Assembly (NCBI GenBank): GCA_040754395.1
Contig: JBFMCL010000016.1
Span: 1 to 64,000 of the forward strand
Length of the DNA stretch: 64,000 nucleotides
Source of the DNA: Nitrospirota bacterium
GTDB taxonomy: Bacteria; Nitrospirota; Thermodesulfovibrionia; Thermodesulfovibrionales; SM23-35
Direction of reading: 5' to 3'
This document shows positions 53,192 to 64,000 of the stretch, piece by piece. The notes beneath the pieces are model-generated. The model saw only the letters and a list, made by a program, of their open reading frames with translations, was not told where the DNA came from and searched no databases. Position numbers and translations under genes: made by a program. How positions within the stretch are numbered: position 1 is the stretch's first letter; every line of letters begins with the position of its first letter.

Positions 53192-55020
53192 CAGTGCATC
53201 TTTCTCCTGTAGATCATGAAACTCCTTCCCCTCAGGGTTACTTTTTTGTTTCCTTTCAGCCTGTCAAGCAGCAAAGTACCCGGTCCTTTCCATTTCTTGT
53301 CGGAGGAATCAAGCACCTTGCTCCAGATACCCTGCGGAAGGTAGAGCTCGAATTTCCTGTCTTCCTCATTGAAATTGAAGCTGCAGAAGACATGGTCATC
53401 ATCCTTCCACCGTCTCACGAACAGTATCCTGTCGTTTTCGGACACAATCACATCAAGGCTCTTCTTGTCATGATTCGAGAGGGCAGGAATATCCCTCCTT
53501 AGTCTGATCAGATGCGTATAGAATTCGAGGAGATTTTTATGGTTTCCCGTTTTTCTCTTTTCCCAGTGAATCTTGGAATTCTTAAACGTCCCCGGGCTCT
53601 GGGGATCAGGCGGCTCGCCGGTCCACGCAAATGCCCTGAACTCTTCCTTTCTTCCCTTCCTGACAGCCTCTATCAGATCCGGGTCGGTATGGCTGACAAA
53701 ATAAAGGAACGGCGCGTCCTCTCCATATTCTTCTCCCATAAAGAGCAGCGGCACATATGGTGAAAGCAGCACAACTCCTGCAGACAGCTTGAGGGATTCG
53801 AATGAAATAAGGCTGGAAAGACGTTCGCCGAACATCCTGTTCCCGGTCTGATCGTGGTTCTGCGAAAAAACGATAAGCTGCGAGGCCGGGATATCCTTTG
53901 AGGAATTGCCATGGTTTCGTTTCCTGTACTCCGAATACTCACCCGAATAGACAAAGCCCTCTTTCATGGTCTTGACAAGATGCTCCATCTTCCCGAAATC
54001 TACATAGTATCCGCCTTTTTCTCCGGTGAGAAGAGTGTGGAGCGAATGGTGAAAATCGTCACACCATTGTGCATGAAGATTGAATCCCCCCGCTTTCCGC
54101 GGTCGTATCAGCCGCGTATCATTCATGTCGCTCTCGGCTATCAGAGAGAACCGTCTTTTCTGATAGGCTGAAAACTGTTTTACCGCACGCGCAAGCTCCT
54201 GAAGAAACGTCTTTGCGCTCAGGTCCGTAATACCATGGACAGCGTCAAGCCTGAGTGCATCGATATGATAATTGCCAAACCAGTGAAGTGCATTTTCGAT
54301 GAAGAAGTTTCTGACTTCGTTGCTGTAGGCATCATCGAAATTCATGGCCATTCCCCAGGGGGTTCTGTACTTATCGGTAAAATACGGCCCGTAATCCCAA
54401 AGGTAGTTGCCTTCAGGACCAAGGTGGTTGTATACGACATCAAGGATGACGGCGATATCATGCTTATGGCATTCGTTCACAAGTCTCTTGAGACGTTCAG
54501 GCCCTCCGTAAGAGTTCTGGACCGCATAGGGAAACACACCGTCATATCCCCAGTTTCTCTCGCCAGGGAACTGGGCAACAGGCATAATCTCAATGGCATT
54601 TATCCCCATATCCCTGAGCCGGGAAAGCCGCGGTATCACCGCATCGAACGTGCCCCCGGGTGTAAAGGTTCCGACATGCAGTTCATACATGACCATCTCC
54701 GAGAGGGGGATTCCTTTCCAGTCGCTGTCAGTCCATCTGAAATTCCCGTGGTCAACAATCTGCGAGGGACCGTGAACACCTTCAGGCTGAAAATGCGATG
54801 CAGGGTCAGGCATGTCTGTTCCTTCCTTCAGACGATAGAAATACCGTGCATTTTCGGCTATGTCAGGCAGTGCAAGCTCCCAGTATCCTCCATGGGTTTT
54901 TTCCATGGGGACGATCTTCTCCACAGGGGAAACAAGTTTCAGTTCTACCGCCTCATGGAAAGGCGCCCACACCACAAATCTGCACTGTCCGCTGCCGGAG
55001 TGAAGAGCGCCGATTTTCAT
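53191..55020 (-). CDS. treZ: Malto-oligosyltrehalose trehalohydrolase
   Basis: The 609-residue GH13 enzyme releases trehalose from maltooligosyl trehalose, the product of TreY. An N-terminal early-set domain (about 1-95) precedes the catalytic barrel with [27 protein letters not shown] (nucleophile), [11 protein letters not shown] (acid) and [11 protein letters not shown]. It overlaps glgB by 4 bp upstream and the GH57 gene by 1 bp downstream. Confidence 0.94.
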   Translation of the reverse strand: MKIGALHSGSGQCRFVVWAPFHEAVELKLVSPVEKIVPMEKTHGGYWELALPDIAENARYFYRLKEGTDMPDPASHFQPEGVHGPSQIVDHGNFRWTDSDWKGIPLSEMVMYELHVGTFTPGGTFDAVIPRLSRLRDMGINAIEIMPVAQFPGERNWGYDGVFPYAVQNSYGGPERLKRLVNECHKHDIAVILDVVYNHLGPEGNYLWDYGPYFTDKYRTPWGMAMNFDDAYSNEVRNFFIENALHWFGNYHIDALRLDAVHGITDLSAKTFLQELARAVKQFSAYQKRRFSLIAESDMNDTRLIRPRKAGGFNLHAQWCDDFHHSLHTLLTGEKGGYYVDFGKMEHLVKTMKEGFVYSGEYSEYRKRNHGNSSKDIPASQLIVFSQNHDQTGNRMFGERLSSLISFESLKLSAGVVLLSPYVPLLFMGEEYGEDAPFLYFVSHTDPDLIEAVRKGRKEEFRAFAWTGEPPDPQSPGTFKNSKIHWEKRKTGNHKNLLEFYTHLIRLRRDIPALSNHDKKSLDVIVSENDRILFVRRWKDDDHVFCSFNFNEEDRKFELYLPQGIWSKVLDSSDKKWKGPGTLLLDRLKGNKKVTLRGRSFMIYRRKMH

Positions 55021-56966
55021 CTGTGTGTACCCCTGTGCCTGAAAAACAGAATGCCAAGCGGAGGCAATGTCAGGGAGAGGGAAAAAAATTTCCCGTGCGA
55101 CGGCACCGGCGAGGCTTCCATGCCACCGATGTTTCCATGTCCGCTTCCCATATAGGTAACAGCATCGCTGTTCAGGATTTCCTGCCAGAACCCGCCCAGC
55201 GGCACACCGATCCTGTAATTGTAGCGGGGGACAGGGGTAAAATTGCAGACGATGAGAATCCGTTCATCAGAGATTCTTCCCTTCCTGAGAAAACTGATGA
55301 CACTTTCCTCCCAGTTGTGGAAATCCACCCATTCGAACCCCTCTGTGCCGAAATCGACTTCATGAAGCGCCGGCTCTGACCTGTACAGATGATTCAGATC
55401 CCTTACCCAGGCCCGGACGCCCTGATGTAACGGATACTCAAGCACATGCCACTCGAGGCTTTCATCGTGATTCCATTCCTTCCATTGCGCGATCTCAGCC
55501 CCCATGAAGAGCAGCTTTTTGCCGGGGTGCGCATACATGTACCCGTAAAGCATTCGCAGATTTGCATATTTCTGCCACTCATCTCCTGACATCTTGCCAA
55601 AAAGCGACCCCTTGCCATGAACAACTTCGTCGTGTGACAGCGGGAGGACAAAATTTTCGGAAAAGGCATACCATATGCTGAAGGTAAGCTGATTATGGCG
55701 ATATTTTCTGAACACCGGGTCGTTCGAAAAATAATCAAGCGTGTCGTGCATCCAGCCCATGTTCCATTTCATACCGAAGCCAAGTCCGCCGACATATGAA
55801 GGCCGGGAGACCATGGGCCAGGCAGTCGACTCTTCCGCAATAGTCTGTACATCCGGGAATTTTTCATAGACCATCTCATTGAACCGTTTCAGGAAGCTGA
55901 TGGCCTCGATATTCTCTTTCCCCCCGTATTCATTCGGTATCCATTCACCTTCCTTCCTGCCGTAGTCGAGGTAGAGCATTGATGCGACTGCGTCGACCCT
56001 GATGCCGTCGATATGATATTTTTCAAGCCAGAACAGGGCGCTGCTGATGAGGAAATTCCTCACCTCATGCCGTCCGTAATTGAAAATATAGCTCTTCCAG
56101 TCAGGATGAAACCCTTTTTTCGGCTCTTCATGCTCATACAGATGGGTTCCGTCAAAATAAATAAGTCCGTGTTCGTCATCCGGGAAGTGAGAAGGCACCC
56201 AGTCAAGGATTACCCCGATGCCGTTCTGGTGCAGATGATCGATCAGGTACATGAAATCCTGCGGAGGCCCGTATCTGCTCGTGGGAGCAAAAAATCCCGT
56301 TACCTGATACCCCCACGAACCGTAAAACGGATGCTCCATGACCGGAAGGAATTCGACATGCGTAAACCCCATATCCTTTACGTATTCCGCAAGATAACGA
56401 GCCATTTCCCGGTAGGTTAGCGGCCTGTTTCCTTCTTCAGGAACCCTTCTCCATGACCCCGGGTGCACCTCATAGATCGACCATGGTGCATTGAGAGAAT
56501 TGCGGGGCCGCCTGCTGCTCATCCATTCGCTGTCATTCCATTCGTAGTCCAGTCTCCGGACAATTGAAGCAGTTTTGGGCGGAACTTCACAATGATATGC
56601 AAACGGGTCGCATTTCTCGACCTTGTATCTGTTGTGTCGTGAGGCGATATGGTATTTATATACGCTTCCGTGTCCGGCACCGGGAATAAAACCCTCCCAT
56701 ATGCCGGAACCATCCCATCGTGCAGTCAGGGGGTGTGTTTTCCTGTCCCAGTCATTAAAATCACCGATTACTGATACCTTCTCAGCATTCGGAGCCCAGA
56801 CCGAAAAAAGAGTGCCCTCAATACCGTCAACCGTCAGCGGATGTGATCCGAGCTTTTCATGCAGTGTAAAGTGGTTTCCCTCCTTAAAGAGATATATGTC
56901 ATGATCAGTAAGGAGACTAACGTCATGCCTGATCAAATCTTTTTTCCTTCTTTTTTTGTCTGCCAT
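55017..56966 (-). CDS. glgB: 1,4-alpha-glucan branching enzyme
   Basis: The 649-residue GH13 enzyme forms alpha-1,6 branches in glycogen-like glucan. It has a CBM48 domain (about 40-130, [20 protein letters not shown]) and the catalytic motifs [38 protein letters not shown] and [16 protein letters not shown] start at MADKKRRKK, with GGAGGAATGACA upstream; an ATG two codons earlier overlaps the preceding stop. It is the partner of GlgE in building branched alpha-glucan. Confidence 0.95.
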   Translation of the reverse strand: MADKKRRKKDLIRHDVSLLTDHDIYLFKEGNHFTLHEKLGSHPLTVDGIEGTLFSVWAPNAEKVSVIGDFNDWDRKTHPLTARWDGSGIWEGFIPGAGHGSVYKYHIASRHNRYKVEKCDPFAYHCEVPPKTASIVRRLDYEWNDSEWMSSRRPRNSLNAPWSIYEVHPGSWRRVPEEGNRPLTYREMARYLAEYVKDMGFTHVEFLPVMEHPFYGSWGYQVTGFFAPTSRYGPPQDFMYLIDHLHQNGIGVILDWVPSHFPDDEHGLIYFDGTHLYEHEEPKKGFHPDWKSYIFNYGRHEVRNFLISSALFWLEKYHIDGIRVDAVASMLYLDYGRKEGEWIPNEYGGKENIEAISFLKRFNEMVYEKFPDVQTIAEESTAWPMVSRPSYVGGLGFGMKWNMGWMHDTLDYFSNDPVFRKYRHNQLTFSIWYAFSENFVLPLSHDEVVHGKGSLFGKMSGDEWQKYANLRMLYGYMYAHPGKKLLFMGAEIAQWKEWNHDESLEWHVLEYPLHQGVRAWVRDLNHLYRSEPALHEVDFGTEGFEWVDFHNWEESVISFLRKGRISDERILIVCNFTPVPRYNYRIGVPLGGFWQEILNSDAVTYMGSGHGNIGGMEASPVPSHGKFFSLSLTLPPLGILFFRHRGTHR

Positions 56967-56968
56967 TG

Positions 56969-59900
56969 TCATTCCTCCAGTAACCGACTTATCCCCTTCA
57001 GCGGAATCATGATCCAGTCAGGACGGTTATTGAGTTCATATCCGACTTCATACACCGCTTTTTCAAAGAGGAATATGTTCAGCAATATCTCAATGTCTGC
57101 GGGATTATCCGGGATATGCGAATTTCCTTTTGAGGCATCGAGATATGATCTGAGAAAAACCCCTCCGACACAGAGATACCAGCAATCAATCCACGGTTCA
57201 AGCGCCGGCATATCCTCCGACTTTAACAGTATGTGCTTGAAAAGCGCGGTGTACGCTGCATAATGAAAGGAGCGTATCATTCCCGCAACGTCCACAAACG
57301 GCGATCTCTTGAGCCTTCTCTCACTCAGGGATCTTGCAGGTTCCCCTTCGAAGTCGATAATCACAAAATCATTCCCGGTAAAGAGCACCTGACCGAGATG
57401 ATAATCTCCGTGAACCCTCATTTTTGTTGCAGACATCTTCTGTCTGAGGAGCGCCTGATATCTCTGCACGATTTCCTTTTCAAACCTGAGAATCCTCGCC
57501 GATTCATTTCTCACTTCATCCGGGAGAGATGCCATGTTCTTCTTCAGGAGGTGAAAATTTCTCTTTGTGAGACTTTGCAGTGACTGGTAAAGTGACCTCT
57601 GGTAAAGGAGTGAAAAAGCCTCAGGTGCAAAGTCGGGCGATTCCCTGTCAGAGGTGAGCGAAAGGTGGAGTTCGGCCGTCCTCTTGCCAAGCAGCGATAT
57701 CATCTCAAGAAAATCGCAGCCTATCAGTTCCCGGAAGAGCACGGGGACAGACTGGATGTCTCCGACACCTGTGAGAGCGGAAGGAACCTTGGGCATTTCC
57801 CTGATCTTCGGTCTTTTTGAAAGGACCCTTTCAAGATACCTTCCCGCAGCGTCAAGCGCATAGGTCCACGCATCTCCCTGGTTATGAACATATGCCTGAA
57901 GAATACCGATCACCACAGGCTCTGTACCGGCTACCCGGTATTCGATCGCTCCCGCAAAAGGCGACACATGAGGGAACAGCGCCTGTTCTGTCAGAAATCT
58001 GCCGACTTCGAGATCAGGGTTCATTCCCTCATCAAGTCTCCTGAAGAGCTTGAAAAACAGTTTCTTCCCATATAGGATTGCCGTATTGCTCTGTTCAGCT
58101 TTCAGCACCACCGACTTTTCCTCAAGCAGCTCCTTGCCCTTCAGAATCCTGAATAATCTTCCCGGATAGGAAGCAAGCTGACCGCGCATGCCTCTCACAA
58201 CATGTCTGCCGGCAATCTGCACCAGCATTTCCTTCCGGAATGCATCATTGTAGATTCCGTCAAATATAATGCCATCCGTCTTTCCGGTTTTGATGCGTGC
58301 GACGATGATGTAGGGTTTTTCTTCGATAATCTTTTCCGCCTCAACCCCGGATACAAAAGAGATCGGAATCAGATAGACATCCGCCAGTCCCTCTGTATAA
58401 AAGACCTTTACAAAAAGTAACTGAGTTACAGAAGAATCTTTTCCGATGGGAATCTTTTCCATAATTCTGATCTGCCTGATCTTTCTTGCCTTTCCGCCAA
58501 ACCACCTGCAGCCGGTAATATACTGCGGCAGTATTTCGTCTTCGAACTTCTCCCTGGTCTTTCCCCGGAATATTTCTTCCCAGCTGCCGCTCACCTGCAG
58601 TTCCGGCACAGGGGTGAACAGGTCGCTGAACCTCAGCACTTCTTCTTCCTTCTTGAGACAGAACCAGAAATAATCATAGAACCCCATGGTGAGCACATAA
58701 GGTGAATCCTTGATAATCGGGAATTTATTCCTGCTGAAGACCTCTTCCGGGGTATATCCGGAAAACCTTGAAAGATCCAGTTCAACCACCTGGGAATACC
58801 GGGAGATATTGACAACTACCAGGATTATTTCATCATTATACTTGCGGACAAAGGCAAGGACTTTCGGATTGTCTGAGAGAAGGAAATCGATCGTCCCGCG
58901 TCCGAACGCCTTGAACCGCTTTCTCATCGATATAATGCGCTTCATCCACCAGAGAAGCGATGATTGGTTGCTCTCCTGATTCTCCACATTCACAGACTCG
59001 TAGTGATATTCAGGGTCAATGATGACAGGAAGATAGAGTTTCTGGGGATTTGCCCTTGAAAACCCTGCATTCCTGTCAGCGCTCCACTGCATCGGCGTCC
59101 TCACCCCGTCTCTGTCACCAAGGTAGTAGTTGTCTCCCATGCCGATCTCATCGCCGTAATAGATCACCGGGGTTCCGGGCAATGAGAACAGGAGGAAGTT
59201 CATAAGTTCTATCTTTCTCACATGGTTCCCGAGCAGTGGCGCCAGCCGCCTGCGGATGCCGAGGTTTATCCTTGCGCTGGGGTCCCTCGCATATACCTTG
59301 TACATGTAATCACGTTCTTCGTCGGTAACCATTTCAAGGGTCAGTTCATCATGATTCCTCAGGAAAAGCGCCCACTGGCATGTGTCAGGGATAGAGGGGG
59401 TCTGCTCAAAGATATCGATGATCGGAAACCTATCCTCCATCCAGAGCGACATGAAGATTCGTGGCATGAGCGGGAAATGAAAGGCCATATGGCATGCATC
59501 AGCGTCCCCGAAATAGCTCACGGCATCTTCAGGCCATTGATTGGCTTCTGCCAGAAGCATCCTGTTCTTGTATTTGCTGTCGACATACGCCCTCAGTTTC
59601 TTCAGAAACGCATAGGTCTCGGGGAGGTTCTCGCAGTTGGTTCCCTCACGCTCGTACAGATAGGGAACTGCGTCGAGCCTGAGGCCGTCGACCCCCATCG
59701 AAAACCAGTAGTCAATAACACGGAACATCGCCTTCTGGACATGGGGATTGTCAAAGTTCAGGTCAGGCTGATGGGCGTAAAAACGGTGCCAGTAATATGC
59801 CTTCGCAACAGGGTCCCATGACCAGTTCGACGTTTCAAAGTCCTTGAATATTATTCTCGTGTCGCTGTATTTTTCAGGGGTATCGCTCCAGACATAAAAG

Positions 59901-60301
59901 TTCCGCCACACAGAACCCGGCTTGGCTCTTCTTGATTTCTGAAACCATATATGCTGGTCGGAAGTATGGTTCAGAACAAGTTCAGTGATAACCCTTATAC
60001 CCCTTCTGTGGGCCTGCCTCAGGAATTCCCTGAAGTCCTTCATAAGGCCGTATTTCTGATGGACACTCAGATAATCCGCAATGTCGTACCCGTCATCCCT
60101 CAGCGGCGACGGATAAAACGGCAGCAGCCACACCGCAGTTATTCCAAGGCTTTCGAGATAGTCCAGTTTCTTGGTGAGCCCCCTGAGATCTCCTGTTCCG
60201 TCACCACTGCTGTCATAAAAGGCCTTGATATGCAGCTCATATATGACTGCGTCCTTGTACCAGAACGGCTGGTCCTCAAAGTAGGATTCTGTTTTCCGCA
60301 T
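56969..60301 (-). CDS. treS: Trehalose synthase - maltokinase fusion
   Basis: This 1110-residue protein joins two enzymes. The N-terminal GH13 domain (about 1-555) is a trehalose/maltose isomerase, with [43 protein letters not shown] and [13 protein letters not shown]. The C-terminal part (about 565-1110) is a maltokinase (Pep2/Mak) of the aminoglycoside-phosphotransferase type, with catalytic [12 protein letters not shown] and [14 protein letters not shown]. Together they turn trehalose into maltose and then maltose-1-phosphate, the GlgE substrate. The ATG has AAGGAG 8 bp upstream; a TTG one codon earlier is possible. It follows glgE by 12 bp. Confidence 0.95.
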   Translation of the reverse strand: MRKTESYFEDQPFWYKDAVIYELHIKAFYDSSGDGTGDLRGLTKKLDYLESLGITAVWLLPFYPSPLRDDGYDIADYLSVHQKYGLMKDFREFLRQAHRRGIRVITELVLNHTSDQHIWFQKSRRAKPGSVWRNFYVWSDTPEKYSDTRIIFKDFETSNWSWDPVAKAYYWHRFYAHQPDLNFDNPHVQKAMFRVIDYWFSMGVDGLRLDAVPYLYEREGTNCENLPETYAFLKKLRAYVDSKYKNRMLLAEANQWPEDAVSYFGDADACHMAFHFPLMPRIFMSLWMEDRFPIIDIFEQTPSIPDTCQWALFLRNHDELTLEMVTDEERDYMYKVYARDPSARINLGIRRRLAPLLGNHVRKIELMNFLLFSLPGTPVIYYGDEIGMGDNYYLGDRDGVRTPMQWSADRNAGFSRANPQKLYLPVIIDPEYHYESVNVENQESNQSSLLWWMKRIISMRKRFKAFGRGTIDFLLSDNPKVLAFVRKYNDEIILVVVNISRYSQVVELDLSRFSGYTPEEVFSRNKFPIIKDSPYVLTMGFYDYFWFCLKKEEEVLRFSDLFTPVPELQVSGSWEEIFRGKTREKFEDEILPQYITGCRWFGGKARKIRQIRIMEKIPIGKDSSVTQLLFVKVFYTEGLADVYLIPISFVSGVEAEKIIEEKPYIIVARIKTGKTDGIIFDGIYNDAFRKEMLVQIAGRHVVRGMRGQLASYPGRLFRILKGKELLEEKSVVLKAEQSNTAILYGKKLFFKLFRRLDEGMNPDLEVGRFLTEQALFPHVSPFAGAIEYRVAGTEPVVIGILQAYVHNQGDAWTYALDAAGRYLERVLSKRPKIREMPKVPSALTGVGDIQSVPVLFRELIGCDFLEMISLLGKRTAELHLSLTSDRESPDFAPEAFSLLYQRSLYQSLQSLTKRNFHLLKKNMASLPDEVRNESARILRFEKEIVQRYQALLRQKMSATKMRVHGDYHLGQVLFTGNDFVIIDFEGEPARSLSERRLKRSPFVDVAGMIRSFHYAAYTALFKHILLKSEDMPALEPWIDCWYLCVGGVFLRSYLDASKGNSHIPDNPADIEILLNIFLFEKAVYEVGYELNNRPDWIMIPLKGISRLLEE

Positions 60302-60313
60302 CAACCGGTCTCC

Positions 60314-62299
60314 TTACATGAAGTAATCAAAATCCGTCTCCTTCTTCATCTGTCTTCTGAGGCTGAAGATATACGCGGGACAGATGAACGGGTTTATTTC
60401 GATATAGTTTCTCTCACCCTGCCATATGAACTTGTCGTTGCCGATGAGGTCATGGACCAGATACGGTTGGCCGGGATCGATGCCAAGTTCATCGAGAGGC
60501 ACCTTCACCCAGCAGGAATGCTTATGGAACGGGTCAAGGTTAACCGCTATCAGCAGGATATTGGACAGGTCGCGCGTAACCTTCCCGTAAAACAGGATAT
60601 TGTCATTATCGGCTTCATGGTGCCGGATATTAAATGTTTCATGAAGGGCCGCATTTTCCTTCCGTATCCTGTTGATCCGTGTGATGAAGTCCTTCAGGCT
60701 GCCCTCCCTCTGCCTGTCCCATTTCTTAAGCTCATATTTCTCTGAATAACTGTATTCTTCCTTTCCGGGAACTGCTTCGTTGACCGCCAGCTCATATGCA
60801 GGTCCGTATATGCCGTAATTCGAGGAAAGCGTCGCGGCCAGCACAAGCCTCATCATAAAGGCGTTCCTGCCGCCGTACTGAAGGTGCTCAGGGAGGATGT
60901 CCGGGGTATTCGGCCAGAAATTCGGCCTGAAATACTCCCTCACATCGGTTTTCGCAAGCTCATTGATATACTGCGCAAGCTCAAATTTTGTATTCCTCCA
61001 GGTGAAGTACGTGTAGGATTGGGTAAAACCGAGCTTTGCGAGACGAAACATCACCTTTGGTCGTGTAAACGCTTCGGAGAGGAAAATTACCTCTGGATAA
61101 TCTTTTTTCACTTCGTGTATGAGCCATTCCCAGAAGGCAAATGGTTTGGTATGCGGGTTGTCAACCCTGAATATCCGGACTCCTTTTTCGATCCAGAAAA
61201 GTACCACATCTCTCAGCTCGTGCCACAGTTCCTGCCACTTCTCGGACTCGAAATTCAGGGGGATGATGTCTTCATATTTCTTGGGTGGATTCTCCGCATA
61301 CTGCACGGTGCCGTCCGGACGCCAGCTGAACCACTCAGGGTGTTTCTTCACATACGGATGATCGGGAGAGCACTGGAACGCAAGGTCCATAGCGACATCG
61401 ATGCCGTATTCCTTTGCCTTCTGTACAAACCGGCGAAAGTCTTCAATTGTCCCGAGTTCAGGGTGAACCGATTTGTGACCTCCCTCTCCTGAACCGATAG
61501 CCCATGGACTTCCGACATCATCAGGTGCGATGTCGAGTGTGTTGTTCTTTCCCTTGCGTTTGGTCCTCCCTATGGGATGAATGGGCGGAAAATAGAGGAC
61601 ATCAAAACCCATATCCGCAATTTCAGGGAGCAAGGATTCGCAATCACGAAACGTGCCGTGCGTTCCTTCTCCAGTGCCGCATGAACGCGGAAATATCTCG
61701 TACCAGGAACTGAAAAGGGCTTTCCCCGGTTCCACAACAACCGGCAGCTCTTTCTCATACATAACCGCAAAACGCCTGGGCAGGTAAGTGTCCATCAACT
61801 GCGCCAGTTCAGTCCCGGTTGCGTATGCAACGGCCTTTTCCCGCGTCTCGGTGTTGAAAAACTCGCGATACCCGGCGAGCCGCGCTACAATGTCATCAGA
61901 CCCTGCGGCATTCTTCTCTGCATCCCCGATCATGAGTGCTCCTGTGGCAAAATCCGACTGGATATCCTGACCAGCGTCATGCTTCTTCTTGATATCTTTC
62001 TGCCACGTCCTGAACCGGTCAACCCATCCCAATATGCTATAGCGGTATTCCCCGATCTCCTCAACCGCAAACTCACCCCTCCAGCGGTCATTTTCAACAT
62101 GCTGCATCGGGACTTCTTTCCAGCCACTTTCTTCCGCTCTCCTGTAAAGCAGGCGTGCAGAAACCGCATCGTGTCCGTCAGAAAAAATATCCGCCTCGAC
62201 CGTCACATGCTCACCGACTGTTCTTTTCACGGAATATCTGCCGCAGTCGATTTCGGGTTTCACCCGTTCAATGATAATTCTTTTTCTTCCCTCTTTCAT
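60314..62299 (-). CDS. glgE: Alpha-1,4-glucan:maltose-1-phosphate maltosyltransferase
   Basis: The 661-residue GH13_3 enzyme adds maltosyl units from maltose-1-phosphate to alpha-1,4-glucans. Visible motifs are FSSWYEIFPRS, LYFPPIHPIGRTKRKGKNN, AMDLAFQCSPDHP, GVRIFRVDNPHTKPFAFWEW (nucleophile Asp) and FLSEAFTRPKVM (acid Glu). An N-terminal beta-sandwich domain covers about residues 1-110. AAGGGA precedes the ATG at 62299; a TTG seven codons upstream is less likely. It is the first gene of the operon. Confidence 0.96.
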   Translation of the reverse strand: MKEGRKRIIIERVKPEIDCGRYSVKRTVGEHVTVEADIFSDGHDAVSARLLYRRAEESGWKEVPMQHVENDRWRGEFAVEEIGEYRYSILGWVDRFRTWQKDIKKKHDAGQDIQSDFATGALMIGDAEKNAAGSDDIVARLAGYREFFNTETREKAVAYATGTELAQLMDTYLPRRFAVMYEKELPVVVEPGKALFSSWYEIFPRSCGTGEGTHGTFRDCESLLPEIADMGFDVLYFPPIHPIGRTKRKGKNNTLDIAPDDVGSPWAIGSGEGGHKSVHPELGTIEDFRRFVQKAKEYGIDVAMDLAFQCSPDHPYVKKHPEWFSWRPDGTVQYAENPPKKYEDIIPLNFESEKWQELWHELRDVVLFWIEKGVRIFRVDNPHTKPFAFWEWLIHEVKKDYPEVIFLSEAFTRPKVMFRLAKLGFTQSYTYFTWRNTKFELAQYINELAKTDVREYFRPNFWPNTPDILPEHLQYGGRNAFMMRLVLAATLSSNYGIYGPAYELAVNEAVPGKEEYSYSEKYELKKWDRQREGSLKDFITRINRIRKENAALHETFNIRHHEADNDNILFYGKVTRDLSNILLIAVNLDPFHKHSCWVKVPLDELGIDPGQPYLVHDLIGNDKFIWQGERNYIEINPFICPAYIFSLRRQMKKETDFDYFM

Positions 62300-62625
62300 C
62301 GCGTTTCCCTTCACAGACAAATGTTATCCGATAGATTTGGTTCTTGCAACATGCACCAGGACAATGCTGGCAGATTTGGAACCGGCGATGGGGTCAGTCT
62401 CTTCTTCAACCGGTACAGATCACCGGTCAGAAAACGCCTCCATATGCTGTCTGAATCTAAATTGTAACCCCATAGCAGATTAATTGTGGTTATAATATAG
62501 CATAATTGTAGTTATATTACAACCCTATTATGCATGCGCTTTTTCGTTCACTGAAAAAATAATCCCGCCGTGGAAATCCGAAACCTTTTTATCCTGCTTG
62601 GGTAACGGAAAACTGTAAATCCAGG
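62300..62625. other. 326-bp gap: promoter and structured leader of the glgE operon
   Basis: The minus-strand promoter at 62494-62522 would give a leader of about 190 nt before glgE. The leader contains ACCGGT twice (62409-62414 and 62422-62427), able to form a stem, and GGTTC/GAACC arms (62339-62343 and 62379-62383) around a helical insert. An AGATTTGG direct repeat also occurs (62333 and 62372). I do not recognise a riboswitch class. Confidence 0.4.
62494..62522 (-). promoter_or_regulatory. Promoter of the glgE-treS-glgB-treZ-GH57-treY operon
   Basis: On the minus strand -35 TTGTAA (62517-62522) is 17 bp from -10 TATATT (62494-62499), in a very AT-rich stretch. Imperfect repeats of the AATTGTRGTTATA type flank it and could be regulator sites. 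Confidence 0.55.
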
Positions 62626-64000
62626 TTAGAGAGAGGTGAAGATTTTCTTGAATTCGAGATCTTCAGATGCCATAACATAGGAAATGAATGGAAAGTCCTG
62701 TGTCCTCTGGAAGATATTTTTCAGATACCGGCTGTAGTCCTCCGCATTTTCTTCCTGAGAAGGTGGACGGAGCCCCACAAAAACGCAATCAGAATCGTGT
62801 GAATGTTTCCTGATTGTGCCGAAAAGCCCGGATTCGTCCATAATCACTGCGTCAACGCCTGCTTCCAGTCGCACCTGTTCGATAAATGACATCAGACCTC
62901 TTTCAATCTCATGACGGTCATCTGTCGGGGAAATGACAGTCCTCAGGCGAAGACCAGAATTCTTCCAGGACGGACTCGTGCTCAGAAGGTGTGCGAGTGC
63001 AAGCACAAGCCCTGCATTGTTCCCTTTCTGTCCCCACCAGATATCGATTTTTTTCTCTTTTGCGCCCTCTTCCCTCTTCTGCCCTTCTTTCACGATGATA
63101 ATATTGCGCCTGTTTTCATGCATCATCCTGATCATTTCGGCAAACGGAGTGATGTTTTCTTCCCCGGCAATTTCGCCTATCAGGACGGTATTGGGTTCAA
63201 TCGGTCCGAATCCATAGCCTTTTATGAGTGCAGATATGCCATTGATGATGGTATCGGCAGGATATACTTTCACCATCGCCTTGACGTTTTTTTCCTCAAG
63301 ATAGTTGCGTATTGTTGTCTCCATGCTCTCTTTTCTCTGAAAAGACACGTGCTTTTCGGGAAGGATAGCCGCAACAGTAAGCAGACCATACCCGTGGGAA
63401 AGGGCATTCGCCATCTCGATCAGATGCCATCGTGAAGTGGGGGAACCGCTCAGTACGAGGATATTCGGCCGCCAAGTCTCAATATTTGGGCGCTTTGCCG
63501 CAAGCTTGTACAGCCCGAACTGCACCATAAGCATAAGTATGCCGTATTTCAGATCCCCCCAGCGCGCTTTCATGCGCCTGCGTTTCATCAGCGCATATAC
63601 CCCGATCGAGACAAAAATGGCGATAAAGGTCGCACCCGGATTGATCATAAACATTGCAGCAAAGCATCCAAAGGAACCCGCAAAGGAAATACCCCAGTGA
63701 ACCCTGAACTTCGGGCGCCAGGAAGGGCTGTTGATCAGTTTCCCAAACCCTGCCGAGAGATTCAGCAGGCCATAGGTTGTCAGAAAAAACATGCTCAGGA
63801 CAGGAGCGATCACATTCAAATCACCTGCCAGAATACCTGCAAGGGCGATCAGAAAAGACAGAAAGACCGCAATCCTCGGCTCCTGGTTTTTGCCGAACCC
63901 GTGGCCGATGAATCTGAATACAATGCCATCCCGTGCTATCGCCTGGAGCGTTCTCGGAGCTCCCAGAAGCGAACCCATCGCACTCGAGAGTGCAGCGCCC
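62626..64000 (-). CDS. Cation-chloride cotransporter-like / amino acid permease family protein, C-terminal part
   Basis: The visible 458 codons continue past the window end in the same frame (GAALSSAMGSLLGAPRTLQAIA). The first part holds TM segments of the APC/SLC12 fold, with the conserved ALSSAMGSLLGAPRTLQ block followed by about five helices. After residue about 160 comes a long soluble C-terminal region (RPNILVLSGSPTSRWHLIEMANAL). That pairing is typical of bacterial Na-K-Cl-cotransporter-like proteins. The substrate is unknown, but ion uptake would fit the neighbouring compatible-solute genes. Confidence 0.75.
   Translation of the reverse strand, partial: GAALSSAMGSLLGAPRTLQAIARDGIVFRFIGHGFGKNQEPRIAVFLSFLIALAGILAGDLNVIAPVLSMFFLTTYGLLNLSAGFGKLINSPSWRPKFRVHWGISFAGSFGCFAAMFMINPGATFIAIFVSIGVYALMKRRRMKARWGDLKYGILMLMVQFGLYKLAAKRPNIETWRPNILVLSGSPTSRWHLIEMANALSHGYGLLTVAAILPEKHVSFQRKESMETTIRNYLEEKNVKAMVKVYPADTIINGISALIKGYGFGPIEPNTVLIGEIAGEENITPFAEMIRMMHENRRNIIIVKEGQKREEGAKEKKIDIWWGQKGNNAGLVLALAHLLSTSPSWKNSGLRLRTVISPTDDRHEIERGLMSFIEQVRLEAGVDAVIMDESGLFGTIRKHSHDSDCVFVGLRPPSQEENAEDYSRYLKNIFQRTQDFPFISYVMASEDLEFKKIFTSL

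Noticed and set aside
62420-62473. 17-codon upstream frame in the glgE leader
   Set aside because: There is no Shine-Dalgarno sequence and no regulatory codon pattern; chance is likely.

Overview
This window comes from a Gram-negative bacterium: it encodes lpxC (lipid A synthesis), TolC-type outer-membrane channels, RND pumps and lipoproteins. The gene content (NtrC-type sigma-54 activators, a TauE/SafE permease with a universal stress protein, GlgE plus TreYZ glucan metabolism, DUF502) suggests a Nitrospirota-like or deltaproteobacterial-grade anaerobe or chemolithotroph. That placement is inference from gene families, not a phylogeny. Nearly everything is on the minus strand in long, tightly packed operons with 1-4 bp stop/start overlaps. 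No tRNA, rRNA, CRISPR array, insertion sequence or prophage was recognised.

Layout. 1-4.3 kb: a gntR - tauE/safE - small membrane protein - universal stress protein operon, with a good sigma-54 promoter in front of gntR, next to the gene for an NtrC-type activator. 4.4-24.1 kb: a membrane-bound metallophosphoesterase, then two adjacent TetR-controlled efflux operons. The first is tetR-tolC-MFP-RND-emrA-emrB. The second is tetR-MFP-RND-tolC-macA-ABC ATPase-ABC permease. Both tetR genes have a TTGACA-N17 promoter with inverted-repeat operators at the -10. 24.3-34.9 kb: housekeeping genes (panD, gatC, a UvrD/PcrA helicase, glmS, glmU, DUF502, a YebC-family protein, a second NtrC-type regulator, mtnP). 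35.2-41.3 kb: lpxC, a gene for an 18-residue lysine-rich peptide, a winged-helix/nucleotidyltransferase-like regulator preceded by tandem 21-bp repeats, an endonuclease IV gene with an internal deletion, a CPA-type antiporter under a fluoride riboswitch, an L,D-transpeptidase, a coiled-coil lipoprotein and a TsaC/Sua5 protein.

41.6-47.6 kb holds membrane and ion-homeostasis genes: LapA-like, a broken Ca2+/Na+ exchanger (in-frame amber plus a frameshift), a KefB/KefC-type antiporter, a MscS-like TM protein and a GT81-like glycosyltransferase. 47.7-62.3 kb is a six-gene operon, glgE - treS/maltokinase fusion - glgB - treZ - GH57/DUF3536 - treY. It combines the GlgE maltose-1-phosphate route (trehalose to glucan) with the TreYZ route (glucan to trehalose). 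Just upstream, a truncated cation-chloride-cotransporter-like gene runs off the window. The right third of the window therefore looks like an osmotic and carbon-storage module.

The observations most worth following are the glucan/trehalose operon, the fluoride riboswitch on an antiporter, the sigma-54 promoter beside its likely activator, the tandem repeats in front of the nucleotidyltransferase-like regulator, the tiny basic peptide, and the two damaged genes (nfo and the exchanger).
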